Positions 8,866-19,222 are shown, counted from the stretch's first letter. The stretch: DNA of 64,000 bases from an uncultured Erysipelotrichaceae bacterium (GCA_944325255.1 CALUZH010000012.1:21146-85145); one strand, 5' to 3'. Notes: generated by a model not told the origin, from the letters alone. Numbers and translations are program-made.

Positions 8866-8988
8866 GATATGGGAGGTTGCCGGCACACGGAGTCCTGTGT
8901 AACTGTGTGATAACCGGGGAATTCACATGGAGTGAGTATTCAAGGCTGTTTTGAAGCCTTGATGATGAAATGAAGGAGGAAGATTTCA
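8866..8988 (+). promoter_or_regulatory. Structured 5' leader of rpsJ (S10 operon leader)
   Basis: The GC-richer leader folds into several hairpins. An outer GGTT...AACC with CACAC...GTGTG encloses ACACGG/CC-TGTGT; CAAGGCT (8941-8947) pairs with AGCCTTG (8955-8961). Last, TGAAAT (8966-8971) pairs with ATTTCA (8983-8988), leaving the GAAGGAGG ribosome site in the loop and burying the A of the start codon. Ribosomal leaders of this kind commonly mediate autogenous control by an encoded r-protein (L4 in gamma-proteobacteria). Which protein acts here is not shown by the sequence. Confidence 0.6.
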
Positions 8989-9299
8989 TGGCAAAAAACA
9001 ACGTAAGAATTAAATTAAAGGCTTACGAACACCGTTCTTTGGACATTGCGACCGAAAAGATCGTCAAAGCAGCTGAAGACGGCGGTGTAAAAAAGGTCAT
9101 CGGACCTATCCCGCTTCCGACAGAGAAGCAAATTATCACTGTTATTCGTGCTACTCACAAATATAAGTATTCACGTGAACAGTTTGAGGTTAGAACGCAC
9201 AAGCGTCTAATCGAGATTATCGGCCCTAGCGCCAAGACTATCGATGCCTTATCACGTCTTGAATTGCCTAGCGGTGTCGATATCGAAATCAAGTTATAA
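8988..9299 (+). CDS. rpsJ: Small ribosomal subunit protein S10
   Basis: A 103-residue S10, also a transcription-antitermination partner (NusE). The ATG at 8988 gives the standard N-terminus [16 protein letters not shown] and has GGAGG 9 nt upstream; an earlier in-frame start would lie inside the leader hairpin. First gene of the S10-spc-alpha cluster. Confidence 0.98.
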   Translation: MAKNNVRIKLKAYEHRSLDIATEKIVKAAEDGGVKKVIGPIPLPTEKQIITVIRATHKYKYSREQFEVRTHKRLIEIIGPSAKTIDALSRLELPSGVDIEIKL

Positions 9300-9315
9300 A
9301 TAGAAAGGTGACATC

Positions 9316-9990
9316 ATGAAAGGAATTCTTGGAAGAAAACTTGGCATGACTCAGGTCTTTACGGAAGACGGTAAGCTTATTCCGGTTACCGTTATCGAAT
9401 GTGAACCGAATGTGGTCATGCAAAAGAAAGTCGTTGAGACCGACGGCTATGAAGCTCTTCAATTAGGCTTGGAAGATGTTAAGGAAAGTCGCAGTACCAA
9501 AGCGGCTATCGGACATGCCAAAAAAGCCGGAGCTTCCGTAAAACGTTTCTTGCGCGAAGTCAGTGCGGATGAAATCCAAGCTGAAGTCGGACAGGAAGTC
9601 AAGGTTGATATCTTTTCCGCTGGTGACATCGTGGATGTTACCGGAATCTCAAAAGGTAAAGGTTACATGGGTACTATCGTGCGCAATAATGCCACACAGG
9701 GTCCACGTTCCCACGGTGGTTCAAAAAACATCCGTCATATCGGTTCATTAGCTACTACCGGTCGTAATAACGGTCGTATCGAAAAGGGTACGGCAATGGC
9801 TGGTCACGAAGGTGTCTATAAGACAACCAACCAAAATCTCGAAGTTATCAAAGTCGATGCCGAAAAGAATTATATGCTCGTCAAAGGTAACGTTCCGGGA
9901 CCAAAACGCGGACTGGTCATCGTTAAGACTACCGTTAAACGCGTTAAACATGTAGAACCTAAGGTTCTTTTAAATGATAAGGAGGCGTAA
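9316..9990 (+). CDS. rplC: Large ribosomal subunit protein L3
   Basis: A 224-residue L3, an early assembly protein near the peptidyl transferase centre. Signature GRKLGMTQVF at the N-terminus and the long central loop around GSLATTGRNNGRIEKG reaching the active site are present. It is slightly longer than usual because of a basic C-terminal tail. Confidence 0.97.
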   Translation: MKGILGRKLGMTQVFTEDGKLIPVTVIECEPNVVMQKKVVETDGYEALQLGLEDVKESRSTKAAIGHAKKAGASVKRFLREVSADEIQAEVGQEVKVDIFSAGDIVDVTGISKGKGYMGTIVRNNATQGPRSHGGSKNIRHIGSLATTGRNNGRIEKGTAMAGHEGVYKTTNQNLEVIKVDAEKNYMLVKGNVPGPKRGLVIVKTTVKRVKHVEPKVLLNDKEA

Positions 9991-9993
9991 TAA

Positions 9994-10629
9994 ATGGCTA
10001 AGTTTGATGTATATGATTTAACAGCCCAAAAAGTCGGCGATATCGAATTAGCCGAGAGCGTCTTCAATATTGAAGCTAACACGCAGGCCATTTTCGATGC
10101 TGTATTAAGACAACAATCTTCTTGGCGTCAAGGAACTCACGATGTTAAAAGCCGCAGTGAGGTATCCGGCGGCGGTAAGAAGCCATACGGCCAAAAGGGT
10201 ACCGGTAATGCCCGTCAAGGTTCTATCCGGGCTACTCAATTCCGGGGCGGCGGTATTGCCTTTGGCCCGACACCGCGCAGCCACACTTTCAAATTAAACC
10301 GTAAGGTTCGCCGCTTGGCTTTACGTTCCGGTTTATCCTTGAAAGCTCAAAACGACAACCTGATCGTTTTGGATTCAATCGTTATGGAAAACATCAAGAC
10401 CAAAGAATTTAAAAAGGTTCTCGATGCCTTCAAGATTGAACGTAAAGTGTTATTTGTAGTTGATATTGAAGAAGACTTTGACAATGCATACCTGTCAATG
10501 CGCAACTTGGCAAACTGCAATATGGTTACTGCCGAAGGTCTCAATATCTATGATTTGCAAAATGCCGGCAAGCTCGTAATGACTAAGGCCGCAGCCAAGA
10601 AAGTTGAGGAGGCTTTAAGCAATGAGTAA
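9994..10629 (+). CDS. rplD: Large ribosomal subunit protein L4
   Basis: A 211-residue L4 with the typical tunnel-loop region (KKPYGQKGTGNARQGSIRA). In E. coli, L4 binds the S10 leader to repress the operon; the structured leader at 8866-8988 makes that mechanism worth considering here. It overlaps rplW by 8 nt. Confidence 0.97.
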   Translation: MAKFDVYDLTAQKVGDIELAESVFNIEANTQAIFDAVLRQQSSWRQGTHDVKSRSEVSGGGKKPYGQKGTGNARQGSIRATQFRGGGIAFGPTPRSHTFKLNRKVRRLALRSGLSLKAQNDNLIVLDSIVMENIKTKEFKKVLDAFKIERKVLFVVDIEEDFDNAYLSMRNLANCNMVTAEGLNIYDLQNAGKLVMTKAAAKKVEEALSNE

Positions 10630-10912
10630 CGCAAGAGATATTATTATCAGACCGTTAGTGACCGAAAAAACTTTAAAGACGCAAGACAACAACAATACTG
10701 TCGTCTTCGAAGTTGCCAAAGGCACCAACAAAATCCAAATTAAACAAGCTATCGAAGAAATCTTCGGAGTTAAGGTGGAAAAGATCAATGTTGCCAACAC
10801 CAAGTCCAAGACTAAACGGGTTGGCCGTTACAGTGGTAAGACCCACGCTTTCAAGAAAGCTTATGTCACTTTAAAAGAAGGTCATAAGATTGACATTCTC
10901 GGTGACAAATAA
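10622..10912 (+). CDS. rplW: Large ribosomal subunit protein L23
   Basis: A 96-residue L23, located at the tunnel exit and docking SRP and trigger factor. DIIIRPLVTEKT opens the protein and VNTxxxxGK-like NVANTKSKTKRVGRYSGK follows. The start lies within the end of rplD, implying translational coupling. Confidence 0.97.
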   Translation: MSNARDIIIRPLVTEKTLKTQDNNNTVVFEVAKGTNKIQIKQAIEEIFGVKVEKINVANTKSKTKRVGRYSGKTHAFKKAYVTLKEGHKIDILGDK

Positions 10913-10920
10913 ACATTTAA

Positions 10921-10951
10921 TTATCGGAAGATAGATGCTATTTCCGGATAA
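10921..10951 (+). other. Intercistronic hairpin between rplW and rplB
   Basis: TTATCGGAAGATAG (10921-10934) can pair with CTATTTCCGGATAA (10938-10951) with a few mismatches and a 3-nt loop. No T run follows, so it is not a standard terminator. It sits in the longest gap within the cluster (62 nt) and could be a processing or stability element. Confidence 0.4.
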
Positions 10952-10974
10952 ATTGCATAAGGAGGAACATTAAA

Positions 10975-11808
10975 ATGGCGATTAAAAAATATAAGCCAAC
11001 AACTCCTGGTAGACGGGGAATGACCGGATTAACGTTTGAAGAAATTACCAAACGTAAACCGGAGAAAAGCTTGACCGTAAGCTTCTCCAAATCCGGCGGC
11101 CGTAACAATACAGGACGCATTACCACCCGCCATCATGGCGGTGGCCATAAACAACTCTACCGTATCATCGATTTCAAGCGGAATAAGGACAGTGTTCCGG
11201 CTAAAGTTGCCGCTATCGAATACGATCCAAACCGTAATGCCAATATCGCTTTATTGCACTATGTTGATGGTGAAAAACGTTATATCTTAGCTCCTAAGGG
11301 CTTAGAAGTAGGCATGCAAGTCGTTTCGGGTGATGCTTGCGATATCAAAGTGGGCAATGCCATGCAAATGCGGAATATCCCGGAAGGTACCTTCGTTCAT
11401 AATATTGAACTTAAGCCGGGTAAGGGCGGACAACTGGCCAGAGCTGCCGGTGTCAGTGCCCAAATCTTAGGTATCGAAGATAAATATGTAACCCTGCGTT
11501 TAGCCAGTGGTGAAGTACGCAAGGTCTTAGCTGTATGCCGGGCAACGGTCGGTATCGTCGGTAACGAAGATTACAGTCTTATCAACTTAGGTAAGGCCGG
11601 TCGTTCCAGATGGATGGGTATCCGTCCGACTGTCAGAGGTTCGGTAATGAACCCGGTAGATCACCCGCATGGTGGTGGTGAAGGACGTTCGCCAATCGGC
11701 CGTAAGTCACCGATGACTCCTTGGGGCAAGAAAGCTATGGGTGTCAAGACCCGCAAGACCAAGAAAGCTTCTAACGCTTTAATCGTCAGAAGAAGAAACG
11801 GTAAATAA
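10975..11808 (+). CDS. rplB: Large ribosomal subunit protein L2
   Basis: A 277-residue L2, a core protein next to the peptidyl transferase centre. The conserved [15 protein letters not shown] motif with its functional histidine is intact, and a basic C-terminal tail follows. AAGGAGG is 7 nt before the ATG. Confidence 0.98.
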   Translation: MAIKKYKPTTPGRRGMTGLTFEEITKRKPEKSLTVSFSKSGGRNNTGRITTRHHGGGHKQLYRIIDFKRNKDSVPAKVAAIEYDPNRNANIALLHYVDGEKRYILAPKGLEVGMQVVSGDACDIKVGNAMQMRNIPEGTFVHNIELKPGKGGQLARAAGVSAQILGIEDKYVTLRLASGEVRKVLAVCRATVGIVGNEDYSLINLGKAGRSRWMGIRPTVRGSVMNPVDHPHGGGEGRSPIGRKSPMTPWGKKAMGVKTRKTKKASNALIVRRRNGK

Positions 11809-11829
11809 CGAAAGAAAGGAAGTAAGAAG

Positions 11830-12099
11830 ATGAGTCGTAGTTTAAAAAAGGGTCCGTTCTGCGATGAACATTTAATGAAAAAAGTTGTCGCTTTAAATGA
11901 ATCCGGCAAAAAAGAAGTAATCAAAACATGGTCACGTCGTTCAACAATTTTCCCGGATTTCGTTGAACACACCTTCGCCGTTCATAACGGTAAAGAACAT
12001 GTACCGGTATATGTAACGGAAGATATGGTCGGCCATAAATTAGGAGAATTTGTACCGACCCGGAAATTCGGTGGTCACGGCAGTGACAAGAAAGCGTAG
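11830..12099 (+). CDS. rpsS: Small ribosomal subunit protein S19
   Basis: An 89-residue S19 of the small subunit head, starting [15 protein letters not shown] and ending with the [11 protein letters not shown] segment typical of the family. Confidence 0.98.
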   Translation: MSRSLKKGPFCDEHLMKKVVALNESGKKEVIKTWSRRSTIFPDFVEHTFAVHNGKEHVPVYVTEDMVGHKLGEFVPTRKFGGHGSDKKA

Positions 12100-12110
12100 G
12101 AGAAAGAAAG

Positions 12111-12443
12111 ATGGAAGTAAAATCAACTGCTAAATCTGTCCGTATCGCTCCTCGTAAGGTTCGTTTAGTCTTAGACCTTATCCGTGGTAAGGACGCAAAA
12201 GAAGCAATGGCGATCTTAAAATTTACGCCAAACCATTCGGCAGAAGTCATCAGCAAGGTTCTCAAATCAGCGATGGCCAATGCTACTCACAATAAGCAAA
12301 TGAACGAAGAAAAACTGTTCGTTAAGGCTTGTTATGCCAATGAGGGCATGACAATGAAACGCTTCCGCGCCGTATCTAAGGGCCGCGGTCATGCCATTAT
12401 GAAAAGAACCAGCCACATTACCGTGGTGGTTGATGAAAGATAA
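12111..12443 (+). CDS. rplV: Large ribosomal subunit protein L22
   Basis: A 110-residue L22. [19 protein letters not shown] near the N-terminus and the tunnel hairpin [20 protein letters not shown] are present; this hairpin is where macrolide-resistance changes arise in other species. Confidence 0.98.
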   Translation: MEVKSTAKSVRIAPRKVRLVLDLIRGKDAKEAMAILKFTPNHSAEVISKVLKSAMANATHNKQMNEEKLFVKACYANEGMTMKRFRAVSKGRGHAIMKRTSHITVVVDER

Positions 12444-12454
12444 GGAGGGAAACT

Positions 12455-13258
12455 ATGGGTCAGAAAGTTAATCCGGTAGGCTTAAGAATCGGTGTTATCC
12501 GCGATTGGCAATCACGCTGGTATGCCGAAAAGGAATACGGTACTTTGTTGATCGAAGATGTTAAGATTCGTGAGCTTATTGAAAAAGAAAGTAAAGATTG
12601 CATGGTTTCTCGCATCGAAATCGAAAGAAGCAAAAACCGTGTCAATATCATCATTCGCACTGCTCGTCCGGGCATGTTTGTCGGTGCTGACGGTGCGCGC
12701 ATTGAAGCTTTGAAAAAGAAGCTTGTCAAATTAACCGGTGGTAAACAAATCGATTTAAATATTGTCGAAATTGCTAATCCGGACTTAGATGCTCGTTTGG
12801 TAGCTATGAAAATAGCTAAGATGCTTGAAGAAAGACAATCTTTCCGGACCGCCCAAAAAAAGGCCATCCAACAAACGATGCGTTCCGGTGCCAAAGGTAT
12901 TAAAACAGCTGTATCCGGTCGTTTAGGCGGCGCTGATATCGCTCGTTCGGAAGGTTATTCCGAAGGTATCGTACCTTTGCATACCTTACGTTCCGATATC
13001 GACTATGCTTGGGAAGAAGCAATGACGACATATGGTAAGCTCGGTGTTAAGGTTTGGATCTGCCGTGGCGAAGTATTGCCGGGTGAAATGGTTCAAGAAC
13101 CGGAAAAACCGAAAAACCAAGGTCCGCGCAACAATGACCGTCGTCGCGGTAACCGTCGGCCAAGACGCGAAGACAAAACGCAGGTAGCAGCTAATGAAGC
13201 AGCGCCTGTGGAAAATAAGGTCGAAGCTTCAGCCGAAAGCGAAAAAGGAGGTAATTAA
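12455..13258 (+). CDS. rpsC: Small ribosomal subunit protein S3 with extended tail
   Basis: S3 lines the mRNA entry channel. The first roughly 215 residues are a standard S3 ([19 protein letters not shown] domain with GADGARIE). Beyond that is a 50-residue low-complexity tail rich in Pro, Arg, Asn, Ala and Glu, making 267 residues against a usual 210-220. The tail is first basic ([11 protein letters not shown]) then acidic. It looks like a lineage extension, since the frame and downstream spacing to rplP are normal. Confidence 0.97.
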   Translation: MGQKVNPVGLRIGVIRDWQSRWYAEKEYGTLLIEDVKIRELIEKESKDCMVSRIEIERSKNRVNIIIRTARPGMFVGADGARIEALKKKLVKLTGGKQIDLNIVEIANPDLDARLVAMKIAKMLEERQSFRTAQKKAIQQTMRSGAKGIKTAVSGRLGGADIARSEGYSEGIVPLHTLRSDIDYAWEEAMTTYGKLGVKVWICRGEVLPGEMVQEPEKPKNQGPRNNDRRRGNRRPRREDKTQVAANEAAPVENKVEASAESEKGGN

Positions 13259-13260
13259 TT

Positions 13261-13671
13261 ATGTTAATGCCTAACAGAACTAAATACCGTCGTCCACATC
13301 GTTTAAGCTATGAGGGCAATTCCAAGGCCGGTCGCGAAGTAACATTCGGTGAATTCGGCTTGGTAGCCATGAGCGGCGCTTATGTATCTAACCGCCAAAT
13401 TGAGGCTGCCCGTGTAGCGATGACGCGTTATATGAATCGTGGTGGTAATGTCTGGATCAAGATATTTCCGCACTTAGCTATTACCAAAAAACCGCTTGAA
13501 GTCCGTATGGGTTCCGGTAAAGGTGCTCCGGAAGGCTGGGTAGCCGTTGTCCAAAAAGGCCGGGTCATGTTTGAAATCGGCGGGGTCAGCGAGGAAGTTG
13601 CCAGAGAAGCTTTCCGTTTGGCATCCCACAAGCTTCCGGTCAAATGCAAGTTTATTAAGAAAGGTGAATAG
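13261..13671 (+). CDS. rplP: Large ribosomal subunit protein L16
   Basis: A 136-residue L16 near the A-site tRNA elbow. It starts [11 protein letters not shown], close to the family MLMPKR, and contains [27 protein letters not shown] overlaps the end of rpsC just upstream. Confidence 0.98.
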   Translation: MLMPNRTKYRRPHRLSYEGNSKAGREVTFGEFGLVAMSGAYVSNRQIEAARVAMTRYMNRGGNVWIKIFPHLAITKKPLEVRMGSGKGAPEGWVAVVQKGRVMFEIGGVSEEVAREAFRLASHKLPVKCKFIKKGE

Positions 13672-13673
13672 GG

Positions 13674-13877
13674 ATGAACGTAAAAGAGATTAGAGATAAA
13701 TCGAGTGAAGAACTCTTAAAAACAATCGATGAATGCAAAACTGAACTATTCGACTTGCGCTTTCAAAAAGCGACCGGAACAGTTGAAAATCCAATGCGCA
13801 TTCGTGAACTTAGAAAGACCATCGCCCGTATCAAGACCGTATTGAAGGAAAGAGCGATGGAGGTTAAGGAGGGTTAA
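13674..13877 (+). CDS. rpmC: Large ribosomal subunit protein L29
   Basis: A 67-residue two-helix protein with [20 protein letters not shown], the L29 signature. It sits by the tunnel exit. The gap to rplP is 2 nt. Confidence 0.97.
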   Translation: MNVKEIRDKSSEELLKTIDECKTELFDLRFQKATGTVENPMRIRELRKTIARIKTVLKERAMEVKEG

Positions 13878-13879
13878 CG

Positions 13880-14143
13880 ATGGAAAGAAATACAAAAAGA
13901 CGGGTATTGCGCGGTACGGTAGTATCGGACAAGATGGACAAGACCATCGTTGTTGAAATCAACACCCACCGTTCCCATCCGCTATATGGTAAACGGGTAA
14001 AATTCTCTCGCCGCTTCAAAGCTCATGATGAAAATAATGAAGCTAAGATCGGTGATACCGTAGAAATTATGGAAACACGCCCACTCAGCAAGGACAAGCA
14101 CTTCCGCTTGACCAGAATTGTGGAAAAGGCCGTTATTCTTTAG
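13880..14143 (+). CDS. rpsQ: Small ribosomal subunit protein S17
   Basis: An 87-residue S17, an early 16S-binding OB-fold protein. [16 protein letters not shown] and the [20 protein letters not shown] segment identify it. Confidence 0.98.
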   Translation: MERNTKRRVLRGTVVSDKMDKTIVVEINTHRSHPLYGKRVKFSRRFKAHDENNEAKIGDTVEIMETRPLSKDKHFRLTRIVEKAVIL

Positions 14144-14153
14144 GAGGTAAGTT

Positions 14154-14522
14154 ATGATTAGTAATGAATCACGTTTAAAAGTTGCTGACAACACCGGTGC
14201 TAAAGAATTATTGGTTATCCGTTGCTTAGGCGGTTCCAGAAGAAAATTTGCCAATATCGGTGATATTATCGTTTGTACGGTTAAAGAAGCATCACCTAAC
14301 GGTACAGTTAAAAAGGGTGATGTCGTTAAGGCAGTAATTGTACGTACCAAATATGGTATTTCCAGAGAAAACGGTTCATTCATCAAGTTTGATGACAATG
14401 CTGCCGTTATTATCAAAGATGATAAGACGCCAAGAGGAACACGTATTTTCGGTCCTGTGGCTCGGGAACTTCGGGATAAAGACTTCATGAAGATTGTTTC
14501 TTTAGCCCCGGAAGTATTATAG
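14154..14522 (+). CDS. rplN: Large ribosomal subunit protein L14
   Basis: A 122-residue L14 at the subunit interface. The start region [23 protein letters not shown] and the end [10 protein letters not shown] are standard. Binding site of the silencing factor RsfS in other bacteria. Confidence 0.98.
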   Translation: MISNESRLKVADNTGAKELLVIRCLGGSRRKFANIGDIIVCTVKEASPNGTVKKGDVVKAVIVRTKYGISRENGSFIKFDDNAAVIIKDDKTPRGTRIFGPVARELRDKDFMKIVSLAPEVL

Positions 14523-14533
14523 GAGGCTGACTA

Positions 14534-14854
14534 ATGAAAATTAAAAAAGGTGATAAAGTAAAAGTCATTAGCGGACATGATAAGGGCACAATCGGTGAAG
14601 TTATCGCCGTATTGCCAAGCAAGGACAAAGTCGTTGTCGAAGGCGTCAATATTGCCAAGAAGGCATTAAAACCGACGCAAGCCAATCCGGACGGCGGCAT
14701 CATTGAAAAAGAGATGCCGATTCATGTATCCAATGTTATGGCTTACGATGCCAAGGCGAAGACTGCTTCCCGCATCGGTTATAAAGAAGAAAAGGGCGTT
14801 AAAGTACGTTACTACAAGAAGTCCGGAACCGTAATTAAAGGGGGTAAAAAATAA
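14534..14854 (+). CDS. rplX: Large ribosomal subunit protein L24
   Basis: A 106-residue KOW-domain protein ([20 protein letters not shown]) that starts large-subunit assembly. Its stop codon shares a base with the rplE start. Confidence 0.97.
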   Translation: MKIKKGDKVKVISGHDKGTIGEVIAVLPSKDKVVVEGVNIAKKALKPTQANPDGGIIEKEMPIHVSNVMAYDAKAKTASRIGYKEEKGVKVRYYKKSGTVIKGGKK

Positions 14855-15393
14855 TGAACCGCCTGCAAGAAAAATATTTGAATGAAGTTAAGGGCCAATT
14901 GATGGAAGAATTTAAGTATTCTTCAGTCATGGAATGCCCTAAATTAGTTAAGATTGTCATCAATTTCGGGGTTGGCGAAGCAATTGCCAATCCTAAGGCT
15001 TTGGATGAAGCGGTAAGTGAACTTACAGCTATTTCCGGTCAAAAGCCGGTCGTTACCAAGGCTAAGAAATCAATCGCCAACTTTAAGCTGCGTGAAGGTA
15101 TGTCTATCGGCTGCAAAGTTACTTTGCGTGGCGAAAAGATGTATGATTTCTTTGACAAGCTCGTTTCTATTTCTTTACCGCGGGTAAGAGATTTCCACGG
15201 TGTATCCAAGACGGCCTTTGACGGTCGCGGCAACTACACCTTGGGTATCAAAGAACAAATCATCTTCCCGGAAATTCAATACGATAAGGTGAGCAAGGTT
15301 CGCGGTATGGATATCGTCATCGTCACAACGGCGAAAAATAACGAAGAGGCTAAAGCTTTATTACAAGGCTTAGGTATGCCTTTTGCGAAATAG
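14854..15393 (+). CDS. rplE: Large ribosomal subunit protein L5
   Basis: A 179-residue L5 that binds 5S r[39 protein letters not shown] region and the [18 protein letters not shown] segment are present. Confidence 0.98.
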   Translation: MNRLQEKYLNEVKGQLMEEFKYSSVMECPKLVKIVINFGVGEAIANPKALDEAVSELTAISGQKPVVTKAKKSIANFKLREGMSIGCKVTLRGEKMYDFFDKLVSISLPRVRDFHGVSKTAFDGRGNYTLGIKEQIIFPEIQYDKVSKVRGMDIVIVTTAKNNEEAKALLQGLGMPFAK

Positions 15394-15407
15394 AGAGGAG
15401 AAATTAG

Positions 15408-15593
15408 ATGGCCAAAAAAGCAATGATCATTAAAGCACACCGTCCAAATAAGTTCTCAACTCGTAATTATACAAGATGCGAACGTTGCGGACGTCCACAT
15501 GCCGTATTACAAAAATACAAATTATGCCGTATCTGTTTCCGGGAATTAGCCTATAAGGGTCAAATTCCGGGAGTTAAGAAGGCTAGCTGGTAG
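15408..15593 (+). CDS. rpsZ: Small ribosomal subunit protein S14, zinc-binding type Z
   Basis: A 61-residue short S14 with two CxxC pairs (CERCGRP and CRICF), the zinc-dependent form typical of Gram-positive bacteria. A longer zinc-free paralogue, if present, is not in this window. Confidence 0.97.
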   Translation: MAKKAMIIKAHRPNKFSTRNYTRCERCGRPHAVLQKYKLCRICFRELAYKGQIPGVKKASW

Positions 15594-15605
15594 GAGGCGA
15601 ATAAA

Positions 15606-16010
15606 ATGATGAATATGACAGATCCAATTGCCGATATGCTTACACGCATCCGTAATGCCATCGGTGCGGGACATGAAACAGTGAATGTCCCTTCAAGCAA
15701 AATGAAACTGGAAATTGCCCGTATTCTTAAAGAAGAAGGTTATATCGCTTCTTATAAGGTTGAAGGAGAAAAGGCTAGTGACAAGACTATCGTTATCGAG
15801 CTTAAATACGGAAACAATAACCAGCGCGTCATTTCCGGTTTAAAACGGATTTCTAAACCGGGACTTAGAGTTTATGCAAAGAGTGAAGCTGTTCCTCGCG
15901 TCTTAAACGGTTTAGGTACGGCTATCATTTCTACTTCTCACGGTTTAATGACGGACCGTGATGCCCGTAAACAGGGTTTTGGCGGTGAAGTTATCGCCTA
16001 TATTTGGTAA
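15606..16010 (+). CDS. rpsH: Small ribosomal subunit protein S8
   Basis: A 134-residue S8. The protein reads [15 protein letters not shown] after a short MMN extension. Three in-frame ATGs (15606, 15609, 15615) are possible; 15606 has the best spacing to AGGAGG. In E. coli, S8 represses the spc operon. Confidence 0.97.
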   Translation: MMNMTDPIADMLTRIRNAIGAGHETVNVPSSKMKLEIARILKEEGYIASYKVEGEKASDKTIVIELKYGNNNQRVISGLKRISKPGLRVYAKSEAVPRVLNGLGTAIISTSHGLMTDRDARKQGFGGEVIAYIW

Positions 16011-16029
16011 TAAATAAAAGGAGAAATAA

Positions 16030-16572
16030 ATGTCACGTATCGGGAATAAAACGATTACCATTCCAAGCGGCGTCGAATTTACGGTAGCCGATGGCAATGA
16101 GGTGACTGTAAAAGGCCCTAAGGGTACTTTGACACGTCAATTTTCACCGCTCATCACCATTAAGAATGAAGAGGGTGTCATTACTTGCGTTCGCGCAAAT
16201 GAAGAAAAACATACTAAGCAATTACATGGTACAACCCGCGCTTTGATCAACAATATGATTGTCGGTGTCAGCGAAGGTTACACTAAGGAATTGGAAATTG
16301 AAGGTATTGGTTACCGGGCAGCCGTCAGCGGCAATAAGTTGACCTTAAATATCGGCTATTCACATCAAATTGAATATGTCGTTGAAGAAGGGGTCAGTGT
16401 TGAATGCCCAAGTGCTACTTCGATTGTCGTTAAAGGCATCGATAAACAAAGAGTCGGTGAGGTAGCAGCCAATATTCGGGCTTACCGTAAGCCGGAACCT
16501 TATAAGGGTAAGGGTATCCGTTATAAGGGTGAACATATCCGTCGTAAGGAAGGAAAGACCGCAGGTAAATAG
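16030..16572 (+). CDS. rplF: Large ribosomal subunit protein L6
   Basis: A 180-residue L6, two similar domains, near the sarcin-ricin loop. [14 protein letters not shown] begins it, and the C-terminal signature [14 protein letters not shown] is intact. Confidence 0.98.
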   Translation: MSRIGNKTITIPSGVEFTVADGNEVTVKGPKGTLTRQFSPLITIKNEEGVITCVRANEEKHTKQLHGTTRALINNMIVGVSEGYTKELEIEGIGYRAAVSGNKLTLNIGYSHQIEYVVEEGVSVECPSATSIVVKGIDKQRVGEVAANIRAYRKPEPYKGKGIRYKGEHIRRKEGKTAGK

Positions 16573-16590
16573 TGGGAAAGGAGTTAGGAC

Positions 16591-16947
16591 ATGTTAAATA
16601 AAGGATCAAAAAATAAAGAACGTCTCAGAAGACATGCACGCATCAGAAACAAAGTTTCCGGTACGGCTACTTGCCCACGTTTGAGCGTCTTCCGCTCCAA
16701 TGCGCATATCCATTGTCAAATTATTGACGATGTTGCAGGAAAAACCTTAGTTTCTTGTTCATCGGTAGAACTTAAATTAGCTAACGGCTCCAATGTGGAA
16801 GCTGCCAAGACTGTTGGTACGGAAGTTGCCAAACGTGCTTTGGCTAAAGAAATCGACACCGTCGTCTTTGACCGCGGTGGTTATATCTATCATGGTCGGG
16901 TCAAGGCCCTTGCCGATGCTGCCAGAGAAGCTGGCCTTAAGTTCTAG
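16591..16947 (+). CDS. rplR: Large ribosomal subunit protein L18
   Basis: A 118-residue L18 of the central protuberance that binds 5S rRNA with L5. [18 protein letters not shown] and [23 protein letters not shown] are characteristic. Confidence 0.98.
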   Translation: MLNKGSKNKERLRRHARIRNKVSGTATCPRLSVFRSNAHIHCQIIDDVAGKTLVSCSSVELKLANGSNVEAAKTVGTEVAKRALAKEIDTVVFDRGGYIYHGRVKALADAAREAGLKF

Positions 16948-16956
16948 GAGGACGTC

Positions 16957-17481
16957 ATGGAAAATACAAACAGAAAAAACAGAAGATTCGATCGGGCCCA
17001 AAAAGAATTTGAAGAACGGGTTGTCGTAATTAACCGGGTATCTAAAACGGTTAAGGGCGGTCGTCGCATGCGTTTCTCGGCTTTGGTTGTGGTCGGTGAT
17101 AAGAAGGGACGCGTTGGCTATGGCTTAGGCAAGGCCAATGAAGTACCTGATGCTATCCGCAAGGCTATTGAAGCAGCTAAGAAGAATGTTATTCGGGTAC
17201 CGTTAGTCAATGGTTTAAAGACCATTCCGCATCCGGTTGTCGGTGTTTATGGCGCTGGGGAAGTTATGCTTCGTCCGGCTGCTGAAGGTACCGGTGTTAT
17301 TGCCGGCGGTGCCGTACGGGCTGTCTTGGAATTGGCCGGTATCAATGACGTATTGGCCAAATGTATCGGCAGTCGTACACCGATTAATGCCGTACATGCC
17401 ACAATGACGGCTTTAAGTGATTTACGCACTGTCAATATGGTGGCTAAATTGCGCGAAAAGAAAGTTGAAGAAATTCGCTAG
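16957..17481 (+). CDS. rpsE: Small ribosomal subunit protein S5
   Basis: A 174-residue S5 with the double-stranded-RNA-binding motif around [23 protein letters not shown]. It contributes to decoding accuracy. It is followed after 12 nt directly by rplO; the rpmD (L30) gene that usually sits between them is absent. Confidence 0.98.
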   Translation: MENTNRKNRRFDRAQKEFEERVVVINRVSKTVKGGRRMRFSALVVVGDKKGRVGYGLGKANEVPDAIRKAIEAAKKNVIRVPLVNGLKTIPHPVVGVYGAGEVMLRPAAEGTGVIAGGAVRAVLELAGINDVLAKCIGSRTPINAVHATMTALSDLRTVNMVAKLREKKVEEIR

Positions 17482-17493
17482 GAGGGCCAAATA

Positions 17494-17934
17494 ATGAATT
17501 TACATGAAATGAAATATAACGAAGGTGCCCGCAAGGAGCGCAAACGGATTGGCCGTGGCCAAGGTTCCGGTAACGGTAAAACGGCCGGCAAGGGTCAAAA
17601 GGGTCAAAAATCCCGTAGCGGCGGCGGTGTAGCTTTAGGTTTTGAAGGTGGACAAACACCTTTATACAAGCGGATTCCAAAGCGTGGATTTACCAATGTT
17701 AACCGTAAGGAATATGCCATTATCAATGTTGAAGATTTGAATGTCTTTGAAAACGGTGTGGAAGTTACTCCGGAATTATTGGTAAAAGCCGGCCTTGTAA
17801 AGAAAGTATTATGCGGTATTAAGGTTTTAGGTAACGGTACCTTGGAAAAATCTTTAACCGTTAAGTGTCACAAAGTATCTAAGTCGGCACAGGCAATGAT
17901 TGAAAAAGCAGGCGGAAAAGTCGAGGTAATCTAA
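17494..17934 (+). CDS. rplO: Large ribosomal subunit protein L15
   Basis: A 146-residue L15 with the glycine-rich basic N-terminus [20 protein letters not shown] and a globular C-terminal half. One nt before secY. Confidence 0.98.
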   Translation: MNLHEMKYNEGARKERKRIGRGQGSGNGKTAGKGQKGQKSRSGGGVALGFEGGQTPLYKRIPKRGFTNVNRKEYAIINVEDLNVFENGVEVTPELLVKAGLVKKVLCGIKVLGNGTLEKSLTVKCHKVSKSAQAMIEKAGGKVEVI

Positions 17935-17935
17935 G

Positions 17936-19213
17936 ATGATTAAGACTTTCTATGATTTCTTTGCCAATAGAGATATCAGAAAGAAGATTGCTTTCACCTT
18001 AGTAATGCTGCTGATTTACCGTTTGGGCTGTGCTATTCCGGCTATCGGCATCAATGATACGGTCATCTCTTTGTCGAGCAACTCGATTTTAGGAATGATG
18101 AGTTTGCTCGGTGGCGGGGCCATTGAACAAATGTCGATTTTCTCGCTGGGGGTCGGTCCTTATATTACGGCCAGCATCATCATCCAACTCTTGTCCATGG
18201 ATATCATTCCGCCTTTGGCTGAAATGGCTAAAAGCGGTAAAAAGGGACGTCAACAAATGGATCGCATTACCCGTTATCTATCGGTAGTAATGTGTTTGGT
18301 TCAAGGTTATTTCATTGTTCAGCTTTTGGCGGGACAATATAATATCGTCGATAATCCAAGTCCTTTACGTTATCTTTATATCGCCATTATCTTTACGGCC
18401 GGTTCGATGTTTCTTTTATGGATCGGTGACCAGATTACGGCTAAGGGCGTAGGCAACGGGGTATCGATGATTATCTTTGCCGGTATTGTTGCCGGTATGC
18501 CAAGCCAATTTCAGACGGTATATAATGCCTTATTGGGTAGTGGTATCACAACTGCCGGAGTTCTGACTTTTATTGCCTATATTGTCATGTTTATTGCCAT
18601 TATTGTCTTGGTTGTCCTCATGCAGCTGGCCGAAAGAAGAATTCCGATGCAGTATACTACCAGTCAAGTAGTTAATCGCAGCAAGGGTGATTTTAATCAT
18701 TTGCCATTAAAGATTAACTCAGCCAGTGTTATTCCGGTAATTTTTGCTTCGACCCTAATTCAGGTTCCGCAAATTATCACTTCCTGGGTCAACCAGGATG
18801 CCTATGCCTGGCTCAGTAATTTCTTTAACTTGACTACGAGCCCAGTGGCTTTGGTCATCTATGCTATTCTCATTATTCTTTTCACGTTCTTCTATACCAA
18901 TCTTACGGTTGATCCTAATAAGATTGCCGAAGATTTGGCTAAGCAGAATTCTTATATTCCGGGTGTTCGTCCGGGCAGTGAGACAAAAGAATATCTCTCA
19001 AATGTCTTAAATCGCATTACGGTTTTAGGTGCCATCCTTTTAACCTTTATTGCGGTACTTCCATATGCTATTGCCATGCTTACCGGTTTACCGTCACAAG
19101 CGGCAGTCGGCGGCACGGGAATTATCATCGTTGTCGGTGTGGCTATGGAAACAACCAAGACTTTAAAGGGTCAATTGACCCAAAAACAATATCATGGTTT
19201 TGTCGGAAAGTAG
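17936..19213 (+). CDS. secY: Preprotein translocase subunit SecY
   Basis: Central channel of the Sec translocon, 425 residues with ten membrane helices. Family segments visible include YRLGCAIPAIGIN in helix 1, SIFSLGVGPYITASI, the cytoplasmic loop ERRIPMQYT and the C-terminal ALLTFIAV-like region. It belongs to the spc operon, as usual, and is followed by adk after 9 nt. Confidence 0.98.
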   Translation: MIKTFYDFFANRDIRKKIAFTLVMLLIYRLGCAIPAIGINDTVISLSSNSILGMMSLLGGGAIEQMSIFSLGVGPYITASIIIQLLSMDIIPPLAEMAKSGKKGRQQMDRITRYLSVVMCLVQGYFIVQLLAGQYNIVDNPSPLRYLYIAIIFTAGSMFLLWIGDQITAKGVGNGVSMIIFAGIVAGMPSQFQTVYNALLGSGITTAGVLTFIAYIVMFIAIIVLVVLMQLAERRIPMQYTTSQVVNRSKGDFNHLPLKINSASVIPVIFASTLIQVPQIITSWVNQDAYAWLSNFFNLTTSPVALVIYAILIILFTFFYTNLTVDPNKIAEDLAKQNSYIPGVRPGSETKEYLSNVLNRITVLGAILLTFIAVLPYAIAMLTGLPSQAAVGGTGIIIVVGVAMETTKTLKGQLTQKQYHGFVGK

Positions 19214-19222
19214 GTGTGCTTA

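Noticed and set aside
16777..17001. Reverse-strand frame over rplR and rpsE
   Set aside because: It mirrors strongly conserved ribosomal codons and has no ribosome site; similar long antisense frames across the window were dismissed for the same reason.
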